In this document: in pieces, positions 35,077-42,568 of the stretch
Position numbering within the stretch: the first letter of the stretch is position 1
Layout of the letters: every line of letters starts with the position of its first letter
DNA from: Nonomuraea jiangxiensis
Lineage (GTDB): Bacteria > Actinomycetota > Actinomycetes > Streptosporangiales > Streptosporangiaceae
Length of the DNA: 64,000 nt
Assembly (NCBI RefSeq): GCF_900099965.1
Contig: NZ_FNDJ01000042.1
Span: 1 to 64,000, forward strand
Reading direction: 5' to 3'
The notes under the pieces: model-generated
Database searches by the model: none
Told to the model about the DNA's origin: nothing
The model's input: only the letters and a program-made list of their open reading frames with translations
Position numbers and translations under genes: made by a program

Positions 35077-36009
35077 GTGCCTTACGTAACTCTCACCCGA
35101 GCCCAGGGCAACAACCGGGCCGTGATCGACGGCAGCGTCGTCCCTGAGGGCTTCCCGCTCGAGTTCGCCCAGGAGGCGGTCCTCGTCCAAGGGTTCCGCA
35201 AGATGGTCCGCGACCTGGCGTACGACGTCAGCGAGATGGCGCTGACGACCTACCTGTGCGCCCGCGAGCACGGCGTCCGCTTCACCGCGCTGCCGGTCTT
35301 CCTGGTCCGCGGCTTCCACCACGGCGCGACCCTGGTGCGTCGCGACGGCTCGATCACCGCCGCCAAGCAGCTGGCCGGGCGGCGCGTCGGCGTCAACCGC
35401 GGCTACACGGTCACCACGGGCGTCTGGGGCCGGGCGATCCTGGACACCGAGGGCGGGCTCGACCTCGACTCGGTCACGTGGGTGCGCTCGGATGACGAGC
35501 ACGTCGCCGGATACCGCCCGCCCGCGAACGTCGTCCCGGCTCCCTCGGGCCGCACCCTGGTCGACCTGCTGAAGGCGGGCGAGCTGGACGCGGTGGTCGG
35601 CGTCGGCACCGACGACCCGGACCTCATGCCGCTCATCCCCGGCCCCGGTGAGGCCGGCTTCGCCGCCCTGCGTGAGCGCGGCCTCTACCCGATCAACCAT
35701 CTCGTCGTCGTCAAGGACGACGTCCTGGCCGCCGAGCCCGGGATCGCCGCCGCCGTCTTCGAGGCCTTCGCCGAGTCCAAGCGGCGCTACGTCGAGCGGC
35801 TCCGCTCCGGGACGGTGGAGAACGCCACCGACCGGATGTACGCCCGCGTGCTGGCCGAGACCGGCGCGGACCCGTTGCCGTACGGGCTCGAGCCCAACCG
35901 GGCCGTCCTGGAGGAGCTCATGGGCCACGCCGTGCGGCAGCACATCCTCGCCACGCCGGTCCCGCTCGAAGAACTCTTCGCGCCCTCCACCCTCGACCTG
36001 GCGGGCTGA
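35077..36009 (+). CDS. 4,5-dihydroxyphthalate decarboxylase-like protein (Pht5 family), copy 2
   Basis: 310 aa from GTG 35077, with no Shine-Dalgarno, so probably leaderless. VIDGSVVPEGFPLEF, AYDVSEMALTTYLCAREHG, FTALPVFLVRGFHHGATLV and GRRVGVNRGYTVTTGVWGR align with copy 1 and with Pht5, but overall divergence is large and the central region is shorter. Followed 3 nt later by rpiB. The two copies may act on different isomers, or one may have another role. Confidence 0.8.
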   Translation: MPYVTLTRAQGNNRAVIDGSVVPEGFPLEFAQEAVLVQGFRKMVRDLAYDVSEMALTTYLCAREHGVRFTALPVFLVRGFHHGATLVRRDGSITAAKQLAGRRVGVNRGYTVTTGVWGRAILDTEGGLDLDSVTWVRSDDEHVAGYRPPANVVPAPSGRTLVDLLKAGELDAVVGVGTDDPDLMPLIPGPGEAGFAALRERGLYPINHLVVVKDDVLAAEPGIAAAVFEAFAESKRRYVERLRSGTVENATDRMYARVLAETGADPLPYGLEPNRAVLEELMGHAVRQHILATPVPLEELFAPSTLDLAG

Positions 36010-36012
36010 GGC

Positions 36013-36456
36013 ATGCGAGTCGTGATCGCGGCCGACCACAACGGCGTCCCGCTCAAGAGCCGGCTGGCCGGCTGGCTCACGGGGCGCGGCCACCTGGTCG
36101 CCGACCTCGGCGCCCACACGACCGACGTCGTCGACTACCCGCCGCTGTGCGCCGAGGTCGGGCGGCGGGTGGCCGCGGGCCACGACGACCTCGGCATCGT
36201 CATCGGCGGAAGCGGCCAGGGCGAGGTGATCGCCTGCAACAAGGTGCGCGGCGTGCGCGCCGGTCTGGCCTACAGCCGGTTCGCGGTCGAGATCTCGCGC
36301 GGCAACAACGATGCCAACGTGATGGTGCTCGGCACCAAGGTCCTCGGCGACGACGAGGCCGAGGAACTGCTCGCGCTCTGGCTCGACACGCCGTTCAAGG
36401 GCGGCGTGCACGCGGCCCGCGTGGCGCAGATCGGCGCCCTCGAACAGCAGGGCTGA
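36013..36456 (+). CDS. RpiB/LacAB-type sugar-phosphate isomerase
   Basis: 147 aa. AADHNGVPLKSRL, VDYPPLCAEV, GGSGQGEVIACNK, RGNNDANVMVLGTKV are typical of ribose-5-phosphate isomerase B. The position of the E. coli catalytic Cys is Gly, and a Glu follows in GSGQGE, as in the mycobacterial enzyme where this Glu is the base; so activity is expected. Its use in an aromatic-acid island is not obvious; perhaps it isomerises a non-phosphorylated or unusual acid, or the island handles a sugar-linked substrate. Confidence 0.88.
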   Translation: MRVVIAADHNGVPLKSRLAGWLTGRGHLVADLGAHTTDVVDYPPLCAEVGRRVAAGHDDLGIVIGGSGQGEVIACNKVRGVRAGLAYSRFAVEISRGNNDANVMVLGTKVLGDDEAEELLALWLDTPFKGGVHAARVAQIGALEQQG

Positions 36457-36483
36457 CCACCGCGGCCGCGCCGGCACCGAAGG

Positions 36484-37338
36484 TCAGCCGTCGTGGGCCC
36501 GGAGGAACTCCAGGATGCGGGCCGGTGCCGTCTCCGCCGTCTGCTCGGCCACCGGGACGTCCCAGTATTCGTGGACGGGCAGGCATTCCTGGAGATAGCG
36601 CGCGGCCGAAGGGGCGTGCGAGGCGTCCTGGCCTGGCACGATCAGCGCCGGCACGCCGAGCGTCATCAGGTCCTCCGGCTCCACCCCCGGGACGGTGTCG
36701 CGGTCGAAGAGCCCGCGCACGCTGCCCGTCACGATCAGGTCGTAGCGGACCGGGTCAAGGGCGGCGTAGGCCGCCGCGAACGCCTCGTCGGTGCGGAGCG
36801 GGGCCGCCCACGGACCGACGCGCGGGTCCTTGCCGAAACCGGCCGTCGTGGCGCGGGCCAGCTCGACGACCGCGCCCAGCCCCTGCTCGGCGACGAACGC
36901 GAGGTGCCGCACGAAGCGGCGGTGCTGGGCCATCCGGTAGCGGGGCCCGCCGGCTGGGGAGAAGAGCACCATGCTACGGACCCGGGCCGGCGCCTCGACG
37001 GCGAGCGCGGCCGCCGTCGAGCAGCCCACGCAGCCCCCCATCGTGTGGGCGGAGCCGATGCCGAGGTGGTCGAGCAGCCCGAGGGCCTGCCTGACGTACT
37101 TCTCCCAAGTGAGCCGCTCGACCCTGCCGCCCGACTGGGCGGCCTCCCGCCGATCGAAGACCACGCACGTGTAGTGCGGCGCGAACGCGTCCACGAAACC
37201 CAGCTCCCGATAGCGGCCGAAGCCGGTCCAGTTCTCCAGGCCGGAGTCGAAGCCGCCCGGGCTGAACATCAGCAGCGCAGGACCCTGGCCCACCGTCTCG
37301 TAGCGGGTGCGGATGCCGTCGAGTTCGGCGAAGGGCAT
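36484..37338 (-). CDS. Alpha/beta hydrolase-fold protein with Cys nucleophile
   Basis: 284 aa, AGGAG 6 nt upstream of its ATG. Nucleophile elbow reads GGCVG, placing Cys103 where Ser is usual (dienelactone hydrolases also use Cys). An acid candidate is the Asp of VPGQDASHAP, but the stretch that normally carries the catalytic His near the end (DVPVAEQTAETAPARILEFL) has none. Oxyanion stretch MFSPGGFDSG is present. Last of five minus-strand genes starting at the ferredoxin. Could hydrolyse a lactone or ring-cleavage product, or be non-hydrolytic. Confidence 0.82.
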   Translation of the reverse strand: MPFAELDGIRTRYETVGQGPALLMFSPGGFDSGLENWTGFGRYRELGFVDAFAPHYTCVVFDRREAAQSGGRVERLTWEKYVRQALGLLDHLGIGSAHTMGGCVGCSTAAALAVEAPARVRSMVLFSPAGGPRYRMAQHRRFVRHLAFVAEQGLGAVVELARATTAGFGKDPRVGPWAAPLRTDEAFAAAYAALDPVRYDLIVTGSVRGLFDRDTVPGVEPEDLMTLGVPALIVPGQDASHAPSAARYLQECLPVHEYWDVPVAEQTAETAPARILEFLRAHDG

Positions 37339-37347
37339 GAAAGGCTC

Positions 37348-38178
37348 CTAGATCTTGATGCCGCCGCGGATCTGCCGGCCGGCGCGGATGTCGGCCGCGC
37401 ACCGGCTGAGCGCGTCGTAGGCGAGCCGGGCGACGTTGAGGTAGGTGTCCGGCTCCCTGTCGAGGTTGTCGGCCGAATATCCGAGCGCCGCGGTCGTCAT
37501 CCTGATCCGGCCGTCGAGCCACGGCCCGCCGCCGAAGCCGCCCAGCACCGGGATCGACACCGCCTCGACCACGGCGGGCCCGACGACGGGACCGGAGTTG
37601 GTGAAGTTGAGGGCCACGGCGCCGGCCGACTCCAGCCGCCTCGCCTCGCCGACCAGCTCGTCCAGCATCTCCTCGGGAACCTGCGCGGAACTGGCCGCCG
37701 AGTACGCGATGCCGTACTTGAGCGCGGTCTGCGGGGTGATCCCGAACTGCGCGAAGACGGGGATGCCGGCGCGGGTCACCGCCTCCACGGCCTCGGGGAA
37801 GTTCGCGGCGCCGTCGAGCTTGACCAGGTCGACGCCGGCCTCCTTGACCAGCCGGACGGCGGCGCGGACGGCACCGGCCGGGCCCTCCTGGAGCGGGCCG
37901 AAGGGGAAGTCGCAGCTGAGCAGCGCACGGGTGACGCCTCGCCGTACCGCCTTCGCGACGACGAGCATCTCCTCCATGGTGATCTCCAGCGGGTGCGGCT
38001 GACCCCAGAGGTTCACCCCGACGGTGTCGCCGACCGAGACGATCTCGACACCGACCCGGTCGGCGATGCGCGCCATCTGGTAGTCCCAGGCGACCAGGCA
38101 GACGCTCTTCTCGCCGGCGGCCTTCATCGCCTGCAGCGACGGAACGGTCACCTTGCCGGGAGCGGCCGCGGCACTCAT
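37348..38178 (-). CDS. PanB-superfamily (ketopantoate hydroxymethyltransferase-like) enzyme
   Basis: 276 aa from ATG 38178. AWDYQMARIADRVGVEIVSV, ITMEEMLVVAKAVRRG, LLSCDFPFG and EAGVDLVKLDGA are hallmarks of the PEP mutase/PanB (beta/alpha)8 fold, with Asp residues for Mg binding. It is not the vitamin pathway enzyme by context; members in catabolic clusters probably do aldol chemistry or C-C hydrolysis on oxo-acids. Overlaps the preceding unknown gene by 4 bp, so the two proteins may form a complex. Confidence 0.75.
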   Translation of the reverse strand: MSAAAAPGKVTVPSLQAMKAAGEKSVCLVAWDYQMARIADRVGVEIVSVGDTVGVNLWGQPHPLEITMEEMLVVAKAVRRGVTRALLSCDFPFGPLQEGPAGAVRAAVRLVKEAGVDLVKLDGAANFPEAVEAVTRAGIPVFAQFGITPQTALKYGIAYSAASSAQVPEEMLDELVGEARRLESAGAVALNFTNSGPVVGPAVVEAVSIPVLGGFGGGPWLDGRIRMTTAALGYSADNLDREPDTYLNVARLAYDALSRCAADIRAGRQIRGGIKI

Positions 38179-38654
38179 GCGCGGGTCGCCCTGAGCAGCT
38201 CGAACAGGTCGTCGTCCTCCGCGGGGACCAGCAGGATGCGGGTGTGGGGCCGGAGCGCGAACAGCGCCTCGCCGGTCAACCGCCCCGATGTGACGGCCAA
38301 GCCCGCCGTCATGATGCCGCGCGCCTTGCAGGCCGCGCCGATCGTCGCCGCCGCCTCCGCGTTCTCCCCGCTGGTGGAGACGAGAACGAGGGTGTTGCTG
38401 TCCTCCAGCTCCCCGGCCAGCGGCACCGTCCGCCCGGACATGGTGAGGAGGCTGTGCCCAGGGTCGGCGGCCGAGTAGAATCTGGCCTGCGCCCACCGCA
38501 TCTCCGACGCCCGGCGCACGATCTCCTCGGCCTCGACGTCCAGAGCCACCACCCGCGTGTTCCGGGCGGCCGCCAGGGGATAGTCGATCCGGAAGGCCGC
38601 CTCCTCGGCGGTCGCCGCGCGGGCGCAACTGCTGATCGGGCCGGACTGTGTCAC
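38175..38654 (-). CDS. Uncharacterised 159-aa protein, weakly SIS/Rossmann-like
   Basis: Starts at GTG 38654 with AAGGAG 7 nt upstream; stop overlaps the PanB-like start. I do not recognise the family. The second half, NTLVLVSTSGENAEAAATIG followed by a GLAVTSG strand, looks like a nucleotide- or sugar-phosphate-binding Rossmann/SIS half. The first half is charged and helical. Conserved operon position between the Rieske oxygenase and the PanB-like enzyme suggests a pathway role. Confidence 0.7.
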   Translation of the reverse strand: MTQSGPISSCARAATAEEAAFRIDYPLAAARNTRVVALDVEAEEIVRRASEMRWAQARFYSAADPGHSLLTMSGRTVPLAGELEDSNTLVLVSTSGENAEAAATIGAACKARGIMTAGLAVTSGRLTGEALFALRPHTRILLVPAEDDDLFELLRATRA

Positions 38655-38672
38655 GGCGTACTCCTTGGGGTC

Positions 38673-39953
38673 TCAGACGGTGGTCTGCGGGACACCGGGC
38701 TTCGCGATCATGGCCTCGCCGATGCCTTCGACGAACGACTGGTCCGCCGGCAGCACGATGGCGACGGAGCGCACCTTCTGGTCCTGCGGGCGGTTGCCGA
38801 CCGGCTCGACGCCCTCCGCGAGTGCCAGCGCCGCCTTGCGGAGCTTCTGGCGCGCCTTGATGATCCCGGCGTCGGTGGCGACCAGGCGTTCCTTGGTCCG
38901 GTCGACGATCGGGCCCATCGACTCCTGCAGCGAGGAGTCCTGGAGGGCGATGCCCTTGATCCCCGAGTACGTCTCGCCCCGGCGCTGGGCCTCGCGGTCC
39001 ATCAGGTAGTCGTTGTCCCTGTTGGCGAGCGGACGGTAGTTCTCGTCATTGGCACTGTGGACACCCATCCCGGCGCGCATGGCCGCGACCTCGGTCTCGG
39101 TGAGCCGGCGGGTCGGGTGGTAGTCGAAGCTCCAGGCCCAGCAGTTCTCGTCGTCGATCGGCACCCAGAAGTGGCCGTGCACCGGATGGTCGCCGCGCGG
39201 CGGCACCATCGTGAAGTTGGGCAGCACCCACGGCGTCACGCGCCAGTAGTAGTGGCCCTCCTCGGCGTTGCGCCGGGCTCCGATGAGCAGACCGCCCTCG
39301 TAGTCGACGACCTCGAAGAACGGCTTGAGGTCGCCCTTGTTGTAGGCGTTGCCCCTCGACCCCTTGAACAGCGGATCGCTGTCGAGGCTGCCGGAGTGCA
39401 GGAAGGAGACGTGGCTGGAGTCGATGCCGCCCTCCAGGGCCTGCAGCCAGTTGCACTCCTGGAGCCGTTTGGAGGTGTAGGCCTGCCCCTCCGGCACGGT
39501 GACGAACTCCCACTCCGGCAGCGGCGGCTGCCGGGCCGGGTCGCCGAGATAGGCCCACAGCACGTCGCCGCGCCTGACCAGGGGATAGGACTTCAGCTTC
39601 ACGTTGGCGCAGAAGTTGCTGGTCTCGGGCTCGCTGGGCACCTCGATCGCCTGGCCGGTGTAGTCGTACTTCCAGCCGTGGTAGGGGCAGCGCAGGCCCC
39701 CTTCCTCGTTGCGGCCGAACCAGAGCGAGACGCCTCGGTGGGCGCAGAACTCGTCCATCAGGCCGTAGCGGCCCTCGGAGTCGCGAAAGGCGATCAGCCG
39801 CTCCGAGAGGACCTTGACGCGGACCGGTGGGCCGTCGTTCGCTGAGAGCTCCTCCGCCAGCAACACCGGCTGCCAGTAACGGCGGAACAGGTCACCCATC
39901 GGGGTGCCTGGCCCGGTCTGGGTCAGCAGCTCGTTGATCTCGGTGCGCAGCAT
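38673..39953 (-). CDS. Rieske non-heme iron oxygenase, phthalate 4,5-dioxygenase-like alpha subunit
   Basis: 426 aa; AAAGGA upstream of ATG 39953. N-terminus TGPGTPMGDLFRRYWQPVLL is typical of the phthalate-dioxygenase/vanillate-demethylase group. Rieske cluster ligands C70-x-H72 and C89-xx-H92 (CAHRG, CPYHGWK). Mononuclear iron site in GGIDSSHVSFLH. These single-subunit oxygenases hydroxylate or O-demethylate aromatic acids. Redox partners: ferredoxin immediately upstream and the reductase at 29181. A GntR-like site lies just upstream of it. Confidence 0.92.
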   Translation of the reverse strand: MLRTEINELLTQTGPGTPMGDLFRRYWQPVLLAEELSANDGPPVRVKVLSERLIAFRDSEGRYGLMDEFCAHRGVSLWFGRNEEGGLRCPYHGWKYDYTGQAIEVPSEPETSNFCANVKLKSYPLVRRGDVLWAYLGDPARQPPLPEWEFVTVPEGQAYTSKRLQECNWLQALEGGIDSSHVSFLHSGSLDSDPLFKGSRGNAYNKGDLKPFFEVVDYEGGLLIGARRNAEEGHYYWRVTPWVLPNFTMVPPRGDHPVHGHFWVPIDDENCWAWSFDYHPTRRLTETEVAAMRAGMGVHSANDENYRPLANRDNDYLMDREAQRRGETYSGIKGIALQDSSLQESMGPIVDRTKERLVATDAGIIKARQKLRKAALALAEGVEPVGNRPQDQKVRSVAIVLPADQSFVEGIGEAMIAKPGVPQTTV

Positions 39954-39983
39954 TTACGGTCCTTTCGCCCTCTAAGGGAATAA

Positions 39984-39994
39984 CTATCAGACCA
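39984..39994. promoter_or_regulatory. GntR-type operator-like site before the Rieske gene
   Basis: CTATCAGACCA followed by TTAACC. It keeps the ACCA half of the island consensus and lies 31 nt upstream of the oxygenase start, in the 79-nt gap to the ferredoxin gene. Confidence 0.45.
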
Positions 39995-40032
39995 TTAACC
40001 AGGTGGCAATGGCCGGGAGACGGGGGTGGACG

Positions 40033-40356
40033 CTAGGCCTGGGTCGGGGGCACCTCGACGACCAGGCCGTCGAGGTCGCCGGTGAGCTCGACCTGGCAGC
40101 CGAGCCGGCTCGTGGGGCGTCGGTCCTCCACGCCGAGGTCGAGCAGGTCGTCCTCGAGGTCGCCGGGACCTCCCACGCGATCTGCGAAATCGCCGCGCAC
40201 CCAGACATGGCACGTGGCGCAGGAGTTGTTGCCCCCGCACTCGCCGATGATTCCCGGCACACCGTTGCGGACCGCGGCGGACATCACCGTCTCTCCGTCT
40301 GCGGCTTCGACGACGCGCTCGTCGCCCTCGGTGCTGACGTAGACCACTTTCGGCAC
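40033..40356 (-). CDS. [2Fe-2S] ferredoxin (adrenodoxin/putidaredoxin type)
   Basis: 107 aa from GTG 40356, chosen for AAGGAGG 5 nt upstream; a longer frame upstream lacks such a site. Cluster ligands C40, C46, C49 and C87 in C-x5-C-x2-C-x37-C spacing (ECGGNNSCATC, LGCQVEL). Acidic overall, as expected for an electron carrier between reductase and oxygenase. First gene of the minus-strand operon with the Rieske oxygenase; operator-like ATGGCCTAACCAAT lies about 20 nt upstream. Confidence 0.92.
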   Translation of the reverse strand: MPKVVYVSTEGDERVVEAADGETVMSAAVRNGVPGIIGECGGNNSCATCHVWVRGDFADRVGGPGDLEDDLLDLGVEDRRPTSRLGCQVELTGDLDGLVVEVPPTQA

Positions 40357-40810
40357 GTACGCCTCCTTCTGGAATAATGGCCTAACCAATATACCTAGCT
40401 TGATATCGGATCGGTCAACGTTTGCCACCCGCCAAAGTTGGCCTGCCGAGGCGGGCCACTACGGCTGTGCCGCCGGGGCCTGGGCGAGGGAAGGGCGGCC
40501 GACCCAGCCGATGTCGACGTCGCCCAGCGCGCCGAAGCCCGGAGCGGAGCGAGTGCCGGCCGCCATGGCGAACGGCGCGCGTCCGATCCGCGAGAAGGCC
40601 ACGCCGAACCGGTGGAGGTCGAAGTCGCGATGGCCCAGGTTCGGTGGCGGTTTCAGCAAGGCGGCTCTCTCCCTTCGGCGGTGCGCTCGCCACCTAGCAA
40701 ATGATAAGACCATTGGCTGTTTTCGGGAATTGGTTAGACCATTCCTTGCTAGGATGGGGGGCCGGGGGACGGCCAAGATCAACCGACGAGAGCATGAAGG
40801 GGGCGCCGGC
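40357..40810. promoter_or_regulatory. 454-bp divergent control region with three operator-like sites
   Basis: TGGCCTAACCA (40378-40388) lies next to the ferredoxin promoter; TGATAAGACCA (40702-40712) and TGGTTAGACCA (40731-40741) precede the second GntR gene. The last is the only exact match in the window to TNGTNNNACNA. TAGGAT at 40750-40755 could be a -10 element just after it, so the repressor would block its own promoter. 40430-40690 is GC-rich with no supported gene. Confidence 0.6.
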
Positions 40811-41578
40811 ATGGCCGATGCGTCATTGGGCCCACTGGGCGAGACGCCGGGCAAGAGGAGCACCGCCGACCTGTTCAGCCCGGTGAGCGTCGATCGCATC
40901 TCCGAGGTCATCGTCGAGCAGATGCGGCTGCTGATCAGGGAGGGCAAGCTCGTCCCCGGCGACCGGCTGCCCAGCGAGCGGAGCCTGTGCGAGCGGTTCG
41001 GGGTCAGCAGGGTGACCGTCCGCGAGGCTCTCCGCGTGCTCGAGGCCAGCGGTTTGGTGGAGATCCGCGTCGGGGCCCGGGGCGGCGCCTTCGTCACCCG
41101 CCCGTCGAGCGAGCGTGTTGGGAAGGGTCTGGCCGAGCTGCTGACGCTGGCCCCGATGACCGCCGCCGACGTCACCGAAGCCCGCATGGTCGTCGAGCTC
41201 GGCATCCTTCCCCTGGTGGTGGAGCGCGCCACCGAGCAGGACATCGCGGAGCTGCGCGTCCTGGTCGAACAGGGTCTCAGCGCGCTGGAACACGGCTCCT
41301 ACACCATGGCGATGTCGGCGGCCTTCCACGTGCGGGTCGCCTCGTCCGTGCACAATCCGGCGATCGAGATGCTGGTGCACACCTTTCACGGCCCCCTGCT
41401 CATGTCGCTCCAGCACGCGCAGGTCGCCGCGCCGTTGATGGGCCTGCGGGGAGCCCACGAACACTACGAGCTGGTCGAGGCGATCGAGCAGAGGGACGTC
41501 GAACGCGCCCGCAACGTCATGACCCGCCATCTCCAGCGCACCGCCGATCGCCTGGCGAACTACGACGCCGAGGAGTAG
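40811..41578 (+). CDS. GntR regulator, FadR/FCD subfamily (copy 2)
   Basis: 255 aa from ATG 40811 (an in-frame region upstream is open but lacks coding character). LVPGDRLPSERSLCERFGV then SRVTVREALRVLEASGLV form the winged helix; EARMVVELGILPLVVERAT, AAFHVRVASSVHNPAIEML and FHGPLLMSLQHAQ form the FCD ligand domain. Near-identical recognition helix to the regulator at 17827, so both should bind the same operators; differences in the ligand domain may let them respond to two metabolites. Confidence 0.93.
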   Translation: MADASLGPLGETPGKRSTADLFSPVSVDRISEVIVEQMRLLIREGKLVPGDRLPSERSLCERFGVSRVTVREALRVLEASGLVEIRVGARGGAFVTRPSSERVGKGLAELLTLAPMTAADVTEARMVVELGILPLVVERATEQDIAELRVLVEQGLSALEHGSYTMAMSAAFHVRVASSVHNPAIEMLVHTFHGPLLMSLQHAQVAAPLMGLRGAHEHYELVEAIEQRDVERARNVMTRHLQRTADRLANYDAEE

Positions 41579-41777
41579 CCGACGTCCCCCACCGGAGGGA
41601 ACGCCGGCCGGCCGCCACTCACCCCAACACCACGACAGAGTCCTTCGGACCCCGGCCCAAGAAGGCGTCGCCTACGTGAGCACCCCGCTGTTTCCTATGT
41701 CCTGAACAGCACACCGTAGGGCGCGCCGACCTCGCTCGTCAGTGCGACCCGGCCCCGCGGACCCGAGCGGCCTGGAT

Positions 41778-42470
41778 TCAGTCGTCGCGGTGCCGGCGGC
41801 CGGCTCGGTCAGGGGTCGCGGACGTCTCGCCGGGGGCCAGCAGGGCGGTGAGCTGGTCCTGGCACAGCCGGCGGTAGTCCTGGGACCCGGGGGCGACACC
41901 GAGGAGGTCTTCCGCCAGCGTTGGCATGGCGACCGGCGCGAAGGCGGCCAGGTGCATGAGCAGGACGACGAATTCGGCGCTCACCGAGTCGGTCAGTTCG
42001 CCGGCGCGTTGACGCTCCCGGATCCGGCGTACGCCTTCTTCGAGTCGCTGCCGCTGTGCGCTGCGGGACTCCTCGCCCGCCTCGCCTGACTCCTCGCCGA
42101 GGGCCTGCCACACCACCAGACGTGCCCAGTCCATGTGGTCGAGGGTCACGTCGAGATAGGCCCGTAGCGACTCGGCGAAGGTGGCCTCCGGCGGCACGAG
42201 ACTGTCCGTCCGCGCCGACCAGTGCCGCCGGAGCTCGTCGAGCAGGCCCTGCTTGCCGCCGAAATAGTAGGCGATCAGCTGCTGGTTCACCCCTGCGCGG
42301 GCGGCGATGCCCGCCGTCCGCGCTCCGGCGTAGCCCTTGGCGCCGAACTCGGCCACGGCGGCATCGAGGATCCGCTGCCTGGTGCGGACGGCTGCCTGGT
42401 CGCGCTCGGTCCGGTCGCGATGTCGGCGGGGCGACCGCGAGCCCCCTTCGACGCTCTCTCGCTCGGTCAC
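41778..42470 (-). CDS. TetR-family regulator
   Basis: 230 aa from GTG 42470 (no clear Shine-Dalgarno). TRQRILDAAVAEFGAKGYAG, TAGIAARAGVNQQLIAYYFG is the TetR helix-turn-helix. The C-terminal domain is ligand-binding and unassigned. Divergent from the quinone oxidoreductase gene across 98 bp that contain palindromic and direct repeats, so it likely represses that gene and itself. Confidence 0.9.
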   Translation of the reverse strand: MTERESVEGGSRSPRRHRDRTERDQAAVRTRQRILDAAVAEFGAKGYAGARTAGIAARAGVNQQLIAYYFGGKQGLLDELRRHWSARTDSLVPPEATFAESLRAYLDVTLDHMDWARLVVWQALGEESGEAGEESRSAQRQRLEEGVRRIRERQRAGELTDSVSAEFVVLLMHLAAFAPVAMPTLAEDLLGVAPGSQDYRRLCQDQLTALLAPGETSATPDRAGRRHRDD

Positions 42471-42488
42471 CTCGGCATTACATCAGAT

Positions 42489-42526
42489 AATCAATTGATT
42501 GACAAACATCATGCGTTTGATTGACA
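42489..42526. promoter_or_regulatory. TetR operator candidate: palindrome plus direct repeat
   Basis: AATCAATTGATT (42489-42500) is a perfect palindrome; TTGATTGACA occurs at 42495-42504 and again at 42517-42526, 22 bp apart, about two helical turns. The region is AT-rich against a GC-rich background and lies between the TetR gene and its divergent target. Confidence 0.65.
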
Positions 42527-42568
42527 CTCGACACCGAGCCAGACAGCCGATCAGGAGGTACGGGACAC

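Noticed and set aside
36493..38478. 661-codon plus-strand frame across three minus-strand genes
   Set aside because: It spans several genes with good ribosome sites and recognised domains on the other strand, so it cannot be the coding frame.
40430..40690. Possible gene remnant before the second GntR gene
   Set aside because: Open frames exist on both strands, but none has a start with ribosome site, a recognisable family or a consistent coding bias.
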